Source: Halobacteriales archaeon YIM A00010
Lineage (GTDB): Archaea > Halobacteriota > Halobacteria > Halobacteriales > Haloarculaceae
Reading direction: 5' to 3'
Length of the DNA: 64,000 nt
Assembly: GCA_025041175.1 (NCBI GenBank)
Contig: JAKCFJ010000002.1
Span: 620,001-684,000 of the forward strand
Shown: in pieces, positions 35,727-44,330 of the stretch
How the letters are laid out: every line of letters begins with the position of its first letter
How positions within the stretch are numbered: position 1 is the stretch's first letter
Notes under the pieces: model-generated
The model's input: the letters and a program-made list of their open reading frames with translations, nothing else
What the model was told of the DNA's origin: nothing
Databases searched by the model: none
Made by a program: the position numbers and the translations under genes

Positions 35727-36068
35727 TTGCGTACTAATGGACAAACACGCAATTCGGTCGAAGAGGCTGTGTTCGATCCATCGGTTGGTTTCGTGCTTGA
35801 CCGCTACTACCTGGAAGAGCGCGAGCACATCGTCTGCTACCGGAAGGAGGGCACCGAGAGCGAGATAGAGATGTCGGGACGACGCCTTGACACCGAGCTG
35901 TCGCTGGAGACTCGGAAGTACCTCTACGGGGAGGCGTGGCGCGGGAGCGGTAACTCGACCGTCTCGCTCGCCCCCTGGCTTCGAGCGCACGACCACGAGA
36001 GACATGAGGTCGTGGCACCGCCGGAAGAGTGCGGGCTTGCGATCGCGTTGAAACTCGCCCGCGAGTAG
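35727..36068 (+). CDS. hypothetical protein
   Basis: A 113-codon frame opening with TTG; no ATG is available in frame near the start. The product is acidic (GFVLDRYYLEEREHIVCYRK, LDTELSLETRKYLYGEAWRG, VVAPPEECGLAIALKLARE) and reads like a genuine haloarchaeal protein. No domain recognised. The start is uncertain and the 5' end may be lost. Confidence 0.5.
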   Translation: MRTNGQTRNSVEEAVFDPSVGFVLDRYYLEEREHIVCYRKEGTESEIEMSGRRLDTELSLETRKYLYGEAWRGSGNSTVSLAPWLRAHDHERHEVVAPPEECGLAIALKLARE

Positions 36069-36123
36069 GTGTGGGAACAGAGTGGTGAGAGCTGATTAGA
36101 TAGTGGCGGAAGCTGATTTAGTT

Positions 36124-37560
36124 TCAATTGTCTTCCATCTCAAGCCATTTCATGATCTGCTTGATGCGGCTGATCTCTTCCTCTTTTATTTGGATTTCGT
36201 CCTTATTCTCCGTTATCTGGCTTTCTCGCTGTTCTTTAGCTTGGCGGATACTGCCCTCCGATTTCGCTCCGTATTCGAAGAAGAATTTGAACTCCTCGAA
36301 GGAGTAGTTTTGTTTGTCGGTCATGAGAAACCAGATTGAAGCCTCTGACAACGATTTCAGGTGTGTTATGTCTCCATCTGTGATGTTCGCATGACCTCCT
36401 CTGTGTACAAGATGATTTCTTTTGTCCACCAGTCTATTTATCCGGCCATCAGATATTCCGATACGTTGGGGTCGCATTGCTGCTCTTGCTCGTTTAGGTG
36501 CATCGCTTGCCGAGTAATCCTCGTCTTGCGTGAGGGTGGCCGCTTCTATGCACCGCCAGAAATTGAGAAATGCTTGATCCGGTTTTGGCTCGGACATTCC
36601 TGAATGATAGGCGCTAAATGCTGTCATTAGGTGCTGTTCGACTTTGTCTATGTCTCCGGTGAAATCCGGTGTGCGCGGGTAGATCTCGTTGAAATTCCGT
36701 TTTTTTCTTCCTTGTAGTGAATATCGACGGCGTGGTGTGAAGTCGTAGGAGGTGTAGTAGCGGTGGTAGTCACCTTCTCTAAGAATTAGGTAGCAGAGTG
36801 GGTGCTGAAGGTCTGTTATACCGTATTTCCAATTTGTATATCTGTTCTTCCGAGAGATTCGGCCAAAATGGGCTGAGAAAATGATCTTGCCCATGAGGAT
36901 CTGGAAGGCATTAGTTAGCTTGTTCATCACGTAGTCTTGACTTCCTGCTTCGTAGGTTATCCGCCAGTATTTGTGATATGCAAATGGTGAATTGCGTTCC
37001 TTCTGTGTAGGTAATTCTTCTAAAAATTGGTTGAAAGTGTCTTTGGCTTTCGCCTCTTCTACGTATTCTTCCCAGGTTGATTTTGGAAGTCTTTCTATGG
37101 TTAGGCCTCGGATCTGAATTGGTCTTTCAAAGTCTATACCTAGAAAGTTTGATAGTTTCCAGGGGAATAGGATCGTGTACTCGTGGTGTGTATTCCCGAT
37201 CTCGTCTTCTAGTTTATCTAGTTTTGAGTGGAAATCGTCCACAGGGTTCTCTGAATCAGCGATGTCTCCAATTATGCTCTCAAGGCGTTGTTTGTAGGTC
37301 TCTTCTGTTATCCGTAGTTTGTCGAGATCTATGTTGGTTTCATAGGCTATCAGATCAATGATGACGTCGAACTGCTCGTCTTGCTTATTAATGAGTGAAG
37401 GCTTCTTGGATCGGTTTTCGAGTTCGTCAATTGCGTCAAGGATATACTTGTGAAGCATGAATCGTGGTGTTTCGTTAGTTGTTTTGGCTTGGCATAATTC
37501 TAGTGGCGTGTGTTCTCTCAACCATTGCCTTAATAATAGTAGTAGGCAGTAGTATTCCAT
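36124..37560 (-). CDS. HEPN-motif protein, possible Apea/abortive-infection type
   Basis: A 478-residue protein in an AT-rich gene unlike its GC-rich neighbours. Near residues 340-395 it has the Apea-type HEPN pattern: FLNFWRCIEAATL, then DKRNHLVHRGG, containing the R-x4-H motif (RNHLVH) used by HEPN ribonucleases. The N-terminal two-thirds are mixed alpha/beta with TILFPWKLSNFLGIDF. The C-terminal 50 residues form a charged coiled coil. HEPN proteins of this size often serve in phage defence as RNases. The start ATG at 37560 overlaps the start of a divergent zinc-ribbon gene; an earlier frame start at 37608 is possible. Base composition suggests horizontal acquisition. Confidence 0.65.
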   Translation of the reverse strand: MEYYCLLLLLRQWLREHTPLELCQAKTTNETPRFMLHKYILDAIDELENRSKKPSLINKQDEQFDVIIDLIAYETNIDLDKLRITEETYKQRLESIIGDIADSENPVDDFHSKLDKLEDEIGNTHHEYTILFPWKLSNFLGIDFERPIQIRGLTIERLPKSTWEEYVEEAKAKDTFNQFLEELPTQKERNSPFAYHKYWRITYEAGSQDYVMNKLTNAFQILMGKIIFSAHFGRISRKNRYTNWKYGITDLQHPLCYLILREGDYHRYYTSYDFTPRRRYSLQGRKKRNFNEIYPRTPDFTGDIDKVEQHLMTAFSAYHSGMSEPKPDQAFLNFWRCIEAATLTQDEDYSASDAPKRARAAMRPQRIGISDGRINRLVDKRNHLVHRGGHANITDGDITHLKSLSEASIWFLMTDKQNYSFEEFKFFFEYGAKSEGSIRQAKEQRESQITENKDEIQIKEEEISRIKQIMKWLEMEDN

Positions 37561-37732
37561 GTTGTTGAGATGTGGGAAATGTGGTAGAGAATGGAACTTC
37601 CAAGGCAAATCTGATTACTATGCTACATGCCCGAACTGCAAAACCTCAGTTAATATTGAAGAGCAGGAAGTTGAGGCCGGTAGTCAGAGAGTCAGGCGCA
37701 CGCAGAAGCATACGGTGAATCCTTTGAGCTGA
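37559..37732 (+). CDS. 57-residue zinc-ribbon protein
   Basis: MLLRCGKCGREWNFQGKSDY continues to ATCPNCKTSVNIEEQEVEA. CxxC and CxxC with a 15-residue gap form a clear zinc ribbon, followed by a basic tail (RVRRTQKH). Its ATG overlaps, on the opposite strand, the ATG of the HEPN gene. The TGA stop is supplied by an inverted-repeat element. The AT-rich composition matches the HEPN gene, so the two probably arrived together. Nucleic-acid binding is likely. Confidence 0.6.
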   Translation: MLLRCGKCGREWNFQGKSDYYATCPNCKTSVNIEEQEVEAGSQRVRRTQKHTVNPLS

Positions 37733-37833
37733 TGGCGGCTAGCTTGATTTGTCATGCACAACCTGCCCATTCATTCTAACTCTCTCCCTCGTGTAGTAAA
37801 CGAACGGCGATTAGCATCATTCCGCCATCTCAG
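37729..37833. repeat. MITE-like inverted-repeat element, copy 7 (diverged)
   Basis: About 105 bp. The left arm CTGATGGCGGCTAGCTTGAT then TTGTCATGCAC is recognisable. The right arm (ending CCGCCATCTCAG) is weak. Its CTGA gives the zinc-ribbon gene its stop. Confidence 0.45.
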
Positions 37834-37917
37834 TATTATACCAACACGATGCGAAATAAAGTGGTGTGAAATAGCGCCGCCGCTCACAAGTCGGGCGGAC
37901 ACAGGGAAGTGGCTGCG

Positions 37918-38100
37918 TCAGACGGGCGGGTCGAGGCCGTAGAATTGCTTCGCCACGGTCAGAAACTGGTTCGCGTTCATGCGGGGCGCGTACGACCTGT
38001 TCTCTCCATCGATGGTGAATTTCACCAAGAGGTCGACGAGTCGCCGGACTAGTGCTGGATTCTCTCCGAGTCCGCACCTGCTGAGCAATAGCTCTCTCAA
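37918..38100 (-). CDS. 60-residue hypothetical protein or fragment
   Basis: MRELLLSRCGLGENPALVRR then LVDLLVKFTIDGENRSYAPR and a C-terminal NQFLTVAKQFYGLDPPV. It is protein-like, but I do not recognise it. It could be a gene fragment, since both sides are mobile-element debris. 38101-38222 shows nothing. Confidence 0.35.
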   Translation of the reverse strand: MRELLLSRCGLGENPALVRRLVDLLVKFTIDGENRSYAPRMNANQFLTVAKQFYGLDPPV

Positions 38101-38222
38101 TTCTATATTATTCTGAACGAATAATTATGGTTCGGGATAATTCATAGAAATTACCAGTTTTGAATTCATCCTGATGGATTCAGAACCGGGCCAGAAACAG
38201 CCGAGTTCGAGCGATTATCTGG

Positions 38223-38465
38223 CTACCCAATTGTCGTCAGAAGGTTAAGGTATTTGCGGAGACCGTGGATTACAACAATCACCCAGTCAGCGTAGCCACC
38301 GTCACCTTTCTTGACCGCTGGTGAAGGATCGCTAGAGACAGCGCGTTTCGACAACGTTACGAGACGATCCGTACATTGAGAGAGACGTGAGAGCACACTC
38401 CTCAGTTCCGGCTTTGAAATAGGTTGGTTTGCCAGAGCGGGTCGTTCTCTTTGGCGTCTAAACAA
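38223..38465 (-). pseudogene. N-terminal fragment of an IS5-type (ISH1-like) transposase
   Basis: LSRLSQCTDRLVTLSKRAVS and GDGGYADWVIVVIHGLRKYL match the start of haloarchaeal IS5-family transposases of the ISH1 type (...GYADWV..SIHGLR.YL). The catalytic DDE region is missing after residue 80. Confidence 0.55.
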
Positions 38466-38477
38466 GGTTCTATCGTA

Positions 38478-39554
38478 CTAATCAATTGAGTAATTGTATG
38501 CATCATTTAAGTGCTCTATATACTCTTCTTTTATTTGCTTAGAATCGATATTCATACTTTTCACTATACCTCTTCTAAATGCCAAATCACTTAATGTAGA
38601 GTATATCTCCGCTACGTTGACTGGATAGGGTTCACCTTCCTCCTCATATAAGAATGAATCTTCTTCATTGCCAGTCACATGCATAGAATGGTCTCTATAT
38701 AAGCGCCCCTCGAGCAAATTAACACAGTATACATTATCAGCCTCATCTCGATATACGAGAAATACCCGCCAGTTTATTTCGGTATTTTTATCTTTTATAG
38801 ATTTCAGATATTTCCCCCATTTCTCAAATTTCACATGTGAACTGAAATTCATATCTGCATCTTCCAACTCCATCTTAACAGGTGCTTTAACCTCCCCACT
38901 ATCCCCCGGCTCCAAAACTAAATTCATATCATATTTATTAGATATTGTACTGTCGGTATCCGAAGCCTCTATCCTACAAAAAATAGGATTGAGAAATCTT
39001 TCATCAATCTCTTTACCACGGCCGGGATGTCTATCATCATCCGAATGATCTACTTCCCTAGTCAATAATTGCTGTGAGGAATGGGTCCCGTCAATATCCA
39101 AGTCAAGCCTGATATGTGGTTCAATAGCTCTTCCACGTCCCTTATTCGACAAATTTAAGCTTATCTCTCCATTTTCAATTTTGACTATTGATGCAGACAA
39201 TATTGGCTTATAATTCAGCAATGTCAACTCCTCCTGCCCCTCCATAATCTCATTTTGCCTATCTATTATATCATTCTGAGATTCAATAATCCTAGTCTGC
39301 CTTTCTTGAAAGTCTCTCATGTCTTCATTAATGTCTCTCTGATCTTTCTGCACCATGTAAATATAGATATAAACAGAGAATATCGCCAGCGATAGAATAG
39401 AGGAAGAAATAACCGATATTAAATCACTAGCTTCTATTAGAGAGTTGGGAATCAATTTGTAGATCGATAACACATAAAGAGTACCAATGATGGCTATCAG
39501 TATAAGACCCAGAAACAATATGCCCAGATATGACTTCTTGGTCTGATCTACCAT
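38478..39554 (-). CDS. membrane protein with coiled coil and beta-rich cytosolic or surface domain
   Basis: 358 residues from ATG at 39554 (an earlier in-frame start exists at 39587). Two transmembrane segments (YLGILFLGLILIAIIGTLYV, ISVISSSILSLAIFSVYIYI) are followed by a heptad-rich coiled coil (about 75-115). Then comes a beta-rich domain with ISLNLSNKGRGRAIEPHIRL and VFLVYRDEADNVYCVNLLEG. It is markedly AT-rich like the HEPN gene. This shape is common among uncharacterised membrane proteins in defence or mobile islands. No family recognised. Confidence 0.65.
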   Translation of the reverse strand: MVDQTKKSYLGILFLGLILIAIIGTLYVLSIYKLIPNSLIEASDLISVISSSILSLAIFSVYIYIYMVQKDQRDINEDMRDFQERQTRIIESQNDIIDRQNEIMEGQEELTLLNYKPILSASIVKIENGEISLNLSNKGRGRAIEPHIRLDLDIDGTHSSQQLLTREVDHSDDDRHPGRGKEIDERFLNPIFCRIEASDTDSTISNKYDMNLVLEPGDSGEVKAPVKMELEDADMNFSSHVKFEKWGKYLKSIKDKNTEINWRVFLVYRDEADNVYCVNLLEGRLYRDHSMHVTGNEEDSFLYEEEGEPYPVNVAEIYSTLSDLAFRRGIVKSMNIDSKQIKEEYIEHLNDAYNYSID

Positions 39555-39620
39555 TATACAAAGGTTCGCACAATCATTAATATACACTTCGATATGTTAC
39601 AATACCCGTGTCAGCACTGT

Positions 39621-40222
39621 CTAGTTCTGTATTTCCTCGATCGGTGTCTTTCCATCGAGCGCTTGGTGCGGTCTCTGACGGTTGTAGTAATGCATGAACT
39701 GTTCAAGCCACTCGCGGACGCTCGTCCGACTGCCTCCCACGAAATATGGAAGCGGTCGAGACGCATTGTGAGGGTGTGAAACCACTTTTCGATCAGGTTT
39801 CGCTCGGTATAGTTGACCCGACCGCTCAATCCTAATCGGGAGAGGGCAGTCCGATAGCCGAATTGATCGACGAGAAGCTCGGTCTCTGAGAGATCGTGTT
39901 TCTCACGGAGGTGATGCAGAAACGCAGCCGCTGGATCAGTGCCGTGACGACCAAATAACGCAACGTCGAGGATCAGTTTTGTCTCGGTGTCTATTGTAGC
40001 GTACAACCACGACCATTCACCGTTAATCTTGACAGCGGTTTCAGCGACTGCGACCCGCTTCGGCTGCGCCTCAGGCGGGTCGCAGTCGCTGTCAGCCAGC
40101 CAATGCACCCAGTTCCAGACCGCTCCATGCGAACGTTCAACGCCTAATTCCGCTAAGATCGTTGTTGTCTCTCTGAGCGAACAACCTGTCTGATGGAGGC
40201 GGACGGCGAACGTCCTGACGGG
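39621..40222 (-). pseudogene. IS6-family transposase, doubly inactivated
   Basis: The ISH15-like DDE core is clear (AVRLHQTGCSLRETTTILAE ... LLVDQFGYRTAL ... ERNLIEKWFHTL). Three defects are visible. The first catalytic Asp is Ala (RVAVAETAVKING instead of VAVDETAVKING). A one-base frameshift follows RFHISW, after which the correct C-terminus VREWLEQFMHYYNRQRPHQA...EEIQN sits in another frame and ends at TAG 39621. The first ~20 residues are cut off by the hairpin element starting at 40228. The element end AGCACTGTCTAGTTCTG survives at 39613. Confidence 0.8.
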
Positions 40223-40227
40223 CGTCT

Positions 40228-40850
40228 CCAGAAATCGGAGATTTCTGGTTGGCGAACGAGACGCTTCACGTCTCGCCACCGTAGGTCAGGCGGACCATAG
40301 CGGCCACATTCCCACGGCGATGGCCTGCTTGGATTTCCTATGGATTCGGCACCATTAAGGAGTATCACACCGATGAGTGACTGAACGCTTGCGGAGAGAG
40401 TTGGTCCCGAACAGACAAGGGATAGTGGCGAACACGAACGTTCGCCACGCGGCAATGACTCGGCGAGCGATGGGACGTGCTTGACCGCGTCACAAGGCAC
40501 CCACGTGGCTGAGGCTCACGCCACCGTGAGATAGCGGAGTCGGTGACAAGCGGACGGTCACAACGGATGTTCTCTGGCGACATCACCAGACATCAGAGAT
40601 GCTGGTTAGCAGTCGGCCATAGGCCGACGACATCACCGAGCGACGCTCGGTTAGCAGCCGGACGCAGTCCGGCGATACCGCCACAGACCCGTGAACGTAT
40701 GCGTCTTGCAACCAGAAGGCCGCGACTGGCCGAAATCCCATGGTGGGATTCCACGTCGGTTACGGCGTGGAGGAGGTCAATTTCACCGGAAGCCCGGTGT
40801 GGTTCGAACTTTCAAGAACAGTTACCAAAGGAAGGCAACAGAAGATGGAG
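40228..40850. mobile_element. IS200/IS605-related relic inserted in the IS6 element
   Basis: It begins with two perfect hairpins, CCAGAAATC GGA GATTTCTGG (40228-40248) and CGAGACG CTTCA CGTCTCG (40257-40275). They match the hairpin pair at 14359-14409, including the linker TTGGCGAACGAGACG. The following 550 nt are rich in further small palindromes (for example AGTCGGCCATAGGCCGAC near 40610 and AGCCGGACGCAGTCCGGC near 40655) but contain no convincing tnpA or tnpB frame. The right boundary is uncertain. Confidence 0.45.
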
Positions 40851-41133
40851 TACTGAGGCGTGCCTACCGGCAAGATATGTGGGGTATGGTTCTAATGGGG
40901 AATCAACAGATCAACATATTCAATGTGAATTTTGTGAAAATAAGACATACATCACTGGAGTGAACTCCGACGTTGTGCTCATTGTCATCGTGATCTCATG
41001 AAGTAACAGGAACACGTACTCTCGATGATGGCAATACATTCCGGAATCTCGCTGCGTATCTCCCGTTTAAACGTGGGGTCTCTGATGTCGAACATCGCTG
41101 AGGCCGCGGATTCGTCCCGATATTGCTACCCGT

Positions 41134-42609
41134 CTACGCGTCCCCAATGATATCGTCAACGAACCCCTCACGGAGTAATCCAGCGAGCGTCTCGGTCTTG
41201 TCGTGGAGGGGGACATCACCGTCTGGGAAGGGTACTGTCTCGGTGACGGCATCGACGAGGTCCGTGAGCGCGTCGCTCAGCGGCGGATTATCATCGAGTG
41301 ACGCGAACTGGACAGCCGCCAACAGTTCGATCGCGAACACGAGGCTCACCCGCTCGACGACCCTGTGAAGGTTTCGGGCGGAGATAGTGCCCATGCTGTG
41401 GATGTCCTCTTGGCCACCGGAGACGACGACGGAGTGGTCGCTCGCGCCATCAATGAGCCGAGATTCCGTGACGAGTCCGGTGGCCGTGTAGTGGGCGATC
41501 ATCAGCCCAGATTCGAGCCCGGGATCGTCTGCGAGAAACGGCGCGGGGACGGCATCGTCGTGAAGCAGCTTGTGGGTACGCTGCTCGCTTGCCTCGGCGA
41601 GTTTCGTGAGGCTCCGTGCGAGCTGGTCCGCGCTTTCGGCGAGGGGCTGTCCATTGAAGTTCCCGCAGGAGACGAGGCTCCCATCAGGGTACACGAGCGG
41701 GTTGTCGGTGACGCTGTCCAGTTCCGTTTCCACCACTTCACTGGCGTGTTCAGCCTGCATCCGTGTCGTACCGTGAAGCTGCGGGACCAGGCGGAGCGAC
41801 AGAGGATCTTGCTCCATTGGTTCAATGCCGACGTCGTCCGAGAGCAGGCGCCGGACGTTTCGGGCGGCTGTCTGGTGGCCTTGTTGTGGACGGGCTGCGA
41901 GGACGCGTTCATCGAATGTCTCTGGGCAATTACCCACGAGGCTGAACGTGAGCGCGGCGATGGCATCAGTTGCCGCCAGGAGCGTCTGGATGTCGTTAAG
42001 GGCGATTGCCAGCAGTCCAGTCATTACGGGCGTGCCACTGAGTGTCGAGAGCCCCTCCTTCGGGGCAAGCGAGAGCGGTTCAATGCCAGCGTCAGCCAGC
42101 GCGTCCGCAGCGTCGACCTCCTCGTCCTGATACTTGACGCGCCCCTCGCCGAGTAGCGTCCGGGCGAAGTGGGCGTTGGCGCCGAGGTCGTCGGTGCTGC
42201 CACCGAGGGGGACCAGGGGGTGAATATCGGCGTTGAGCAGAGCGACGAACTGATTGACGAGGGCAGGCCGGACGCCCGACCGCCCTGCGGCGAGCGTGTT
42301 CGCGCGACTGAGCATCGCCGCCCGGACCACCGACATCGGAGCAGGGTCCCCGACGGCGGTCGCGTGGCTCCGGACGATGTTCTCCTGGAGAGCTTCAAGA
42401 TTGTCGCGGGAGACATCGATGTCCTGGAGCTTTCCAAACCCCGTGTTGAGGCCGTATACCTGCTGTTCGTTCGTCTCAATGACGGACGCTACCACGTCAC
42501 GGGTATCGTGCATCTTCGCGGCGGCATTCGACGCGAGAGTGACCCGTTCCCCGTCGCGTGCGACCGCGACGACATCCTCTATCGAGAGGGAACCGTTAAG
42601 CTCTATCAT
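41134..42609 (-). CDS. aromatic ammonia-lyase homolog lacking the MIO tripeptide (ergothionase-like candidate)
   Basis: 491 residues of the histidine/phenylalanine ammonia-lyase family. Conserved features are the catalytic-loop Tyr52 in VYGLNTGFGKLQ, LQENIVRSHATAVG (74-87), QDPLSLRLVPQLHG and GNFNGQPLA (usual GNFHGEP). At the site where family members read GSVGASGDLAPLAH and cyclise Ala-Ser-Gly into the MIO electrophile, this protein reads GGSTDDLGANAH (136-147). That is best aligned as a three-residue deletion of the tripeptide. A MIO-less lyase could still eliminate a better leaving group such as trimethylamine, as reported for ergothionase. The gene follows a quaternary-amine importer by 37 nt. 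Start ATG 42609 is chosen by homology. Plain histidase activity is unlikely without MIO. Confidence 0.88.
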   Translation of the reverse strand: MIELNGSLSIEDVVAVARDGERVTLASNAAAKMHDTRDVVASVIETNEQQVYGLNTGFGKLQDIDVSRDNLEALQENIVRSHATAVGDPAPMSVVRAAMLSRANTLAAGRSGVRPALVNQFVALLNADIHPLVPLGGSTDDLGANAHFARTLLGEGRVKYQDEEVDAADALADAGIEPLSLAPKEGLSTLSGTPVMTGLLAIALNDIQTLLAATDAIAALTFSLVGNCPETFDERVLAARPQQGHQTAARNVRRLLSDDVGIEPMEQDPLSLRLVPQLHGTTRMQAEHASEVVETELDSVTDNPLVYPDGSLVSCGNFNGQPLAESADQLARSLTKLAEASEQRTHKLLHDDAVPAPFLADDPGLESGLMIAHYTATGLVTESRLIDGASDHSVVVSGGQEDIHSMGTISARNLHRVVERVSLVFAIELLAAVQFASLDDNPPLSDALTDLVDAVTETVPFPDGDVPLHDKTETLAGLLREGFVDDIIGDA

Positions 42610-42646
42610 GATGTGTACATGTTTGATGATTGCAAAGTGATGGCCG

Positions 42647-43360
42647 TCAGGCCGTCGTGATCTCGGTCGTCTCGCCCGAACTCGACGTCGCGGGGGTGAC
42701 GGTGCGTTCGAGATAGTTGAATAGCTGGTCGAGGACAATGACGAGAGCGGCGCCCGGTATCGCGCCGGCCATTGTGATATGAGTGTCCAGTTGCTGCTGC
42801 CCGAGGATGACCCAGTCGCCCAGCCCGCCGGCGCCGATGAAGGCGCCGAGGTACGCCACCCCAACGGACATCACGGTGGAGGTCCGAATACCCGCAAAGA
42901 TAACAGGAAGGGCGAGTGGAATTTCGATACGTCTGAGGCGCTCGAACTCCGTCATCCCCATCCCGCGGCCGGCCTCTATCTTCGAGTCATCCACAGCCCG
43001 GATGCCAGCGACAGTGTTCTTCAGGATTGGCAATAGGGCGTAGAAGAACAGCGCCAGTATCACCGGGTACCGGCCGAGACCGAGGAACGAAAACGAGATG
43101 GCGATGACCGCGAGCGGCGGGAGTGTCTGGGCGACGGCACCCATGTTCATGACTAGCCAGCCGAGTCTGTCGTGGCGCGTGACCACGATTCCGAGGGGCA
43201 CCGCAACGAGGATAGCCGATCCGACGCCCAGAACCACGATGGTCACGTGCGTTTGCAGCAACGACAGGAATGACTCCCGGTGGGCGGCGATGTACTGCAG
43301 CGCTCGGAGCACCGACTCGGCGTACGATCCGAGACTGGTGAGGATGACCGGTTCAGGCAC
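42647..43360 (-). CDS. OpuC/OsmU-type ABC permease subunit
   Basis: 237 residues starting with GTG, which overlaps the ATPase stop by eight bases. It has about six transmembrane helices and the BPD_transp_1 EAA loop (SKIEAGRGMGMTEFERLRRI, about 128-147). This is one of two permeases of a betaine-type importer. A longer frame opening at 43435 is rejected because it would overlap the ATPase gene. Tightly coupled to the ATPase and followed by the lyase gene. Confidence 0.87.
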   Translation of the reverse strand: MPEPVILTSLGSYAESVLRALQYIAAHRESFLSLLQTHVTIVVLGVGSAILVAVPLGIVVTRHDRLGWLVMNMGAVAQTLPPLAVIAISFSFLGLGRYPVILALFFYALLPILKNTVAGIRAVDDSKIEAGRGMGMTEFERLRRIEIPLALPVIFAGIRTSTVMSVGVAYLGAFIGAGGLGDWVILGQQQLDTHITMAGAIPGAALVIVLDQLFNYLERTVTPATSSSGETTEITTA

Positions 43361-44330
43361 CGTTCCCCACCTCCACTTCCGCCAGCGTGCCGCTATCGCC
43401 GATGACGGCTTGTACGTGGGCTCTCGTGACGACACCGACGGTTTCGCCGCCGTCGATGACGGGGAGGGCGTCGTAGTCAGATCCGAGAAGGACCTTCGCG
43501 ACGTCCTTGAGGGTCGACGAAGGGGCGACCGTCGGTGAATCGGGTGGCGGCACGTTGTCGTCCATCACCTCTTCGACGGCGACCGTCGAGAGATGCTTTA
43601 ACTGCTGGTCTTCGCCGACGAAGTCCGCCACGAAGTCGTCCGTGGGTTCCGATAGGATGGTCTTCGGGATATCGCACTGAACGATGCTGCCGTCGCGCAT
43701 CACAGCTACCTTGTCGCCCATCTTTAGCGCCTCGTCGATGTCATGGGTGACGAAGACGATGGTCACGTCCAGGTTGTTCTGGATATCGAGGAACTCGTCC
43801 TGCAGGTTCTCGCGCGTGAGCGGGTCAAGTGCCCCGAACGGCTCGTCCATGAGCATCACCTGCGGGTTCGCTGCCAGCGCCCGGGCAACGCCGACGCGCT
43901 GGCGCTGCCCGCCCGAGAGTTCGCTGGGGTACTGGTCTTTCGCCTCGCCTGGCAGCTCGATGAGTTCCAGCAGTTCTACCACTCGGTCATCGATTCTGTC
44001 GTCATCCCATCCGAGGAGATCTGGGACGATGCCGATATTCTCACTCACAGTCATGTGATCGAACAGGCCGATTTCCTGGATGACGTAGCCGATGGTCCGC
44101 CGGAGGTCGATGGTGTTACGCTCGTCGACCGGCACCTCGTCAACGGAGATGGTCCCATCAGTGACCCGGATGAGGGTGTTTATCATCTTCATCGTCGTGG
44201 TCTTCCCGCATCCGGATGGCCCGACGAGAGTGAGGGTTTCGCCAGACGCCACCTCGAAGCTGATATCGTCGACCGCGGTGGTCCCGTCACTATACACCTT
44301 CGTCACTCCGTCGAACTCGATCATGCTCAT
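43353..44330 (-). CDS. OpuC/OsmU-type ABC ATPase with CBS-like tail
   Basis: 325 residues. Walker A VGPSGCGKT at about 36-44, Q-loop YVIQEIGLFDHMT, signature LSGGQRQRVGVARAL, Walker B VMLMDEPFGALDP and switch VFVTHDIDEAL. The last ~75 residues (VAPSSTLKDVAKVLLGSDYD, then LPVIDGGETVGVVTRAHVQA) form a CBS-like module as in OpuCA and ProV relatives, where it may sense ionic strength or a nucleotide. It overlaps the upstream permease by four bases. It energises uptake by the two permeases. Confidence 0.92.
   Translation of the reverse strand: MSMIEFDGVTKVYSDGTTAVDDISFEVASGETLTLVGPSGCGKTTTMKMINTLIRVTDGTISVDEVPVDERNTIDLRRTIGYVIQEIGLFDHMTVSENIGIVPDLLGWDDDRIDDRVVELLELIELPGEAKDQYPSELSGGQRQRVGVARALAANPQVMLMDEPFGALDPLTRENLQDEFLDIQNNLDVTIVFVTHDIDEALKMGDKVAVMRDGSIVQCDIPKTILSEPTDDFVADFVGEDQQLKHLSTVAVEEVMDDNVPPPDSPTVAPSSTLKDVAKVLLGSDYDALPVIDGGETVGVVTRAHVQAVIGDSGTLAEVEVGNGA

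Noticed and set aside
37559-37732. Zinc ribbon as the tail of an IS605 TnpB
   Set aside because: TnpB zinc fingers are embedded between RuvC motifs; here the frame starts with the ribbon and no RuvC residues lie around it.
41365-42660. Long plus-strand frames of 263 and 163 codons across the lyase
   Set aside because: Antisense to the ammonia-lyase; their composition mirrors its codon bias and they show no domain.
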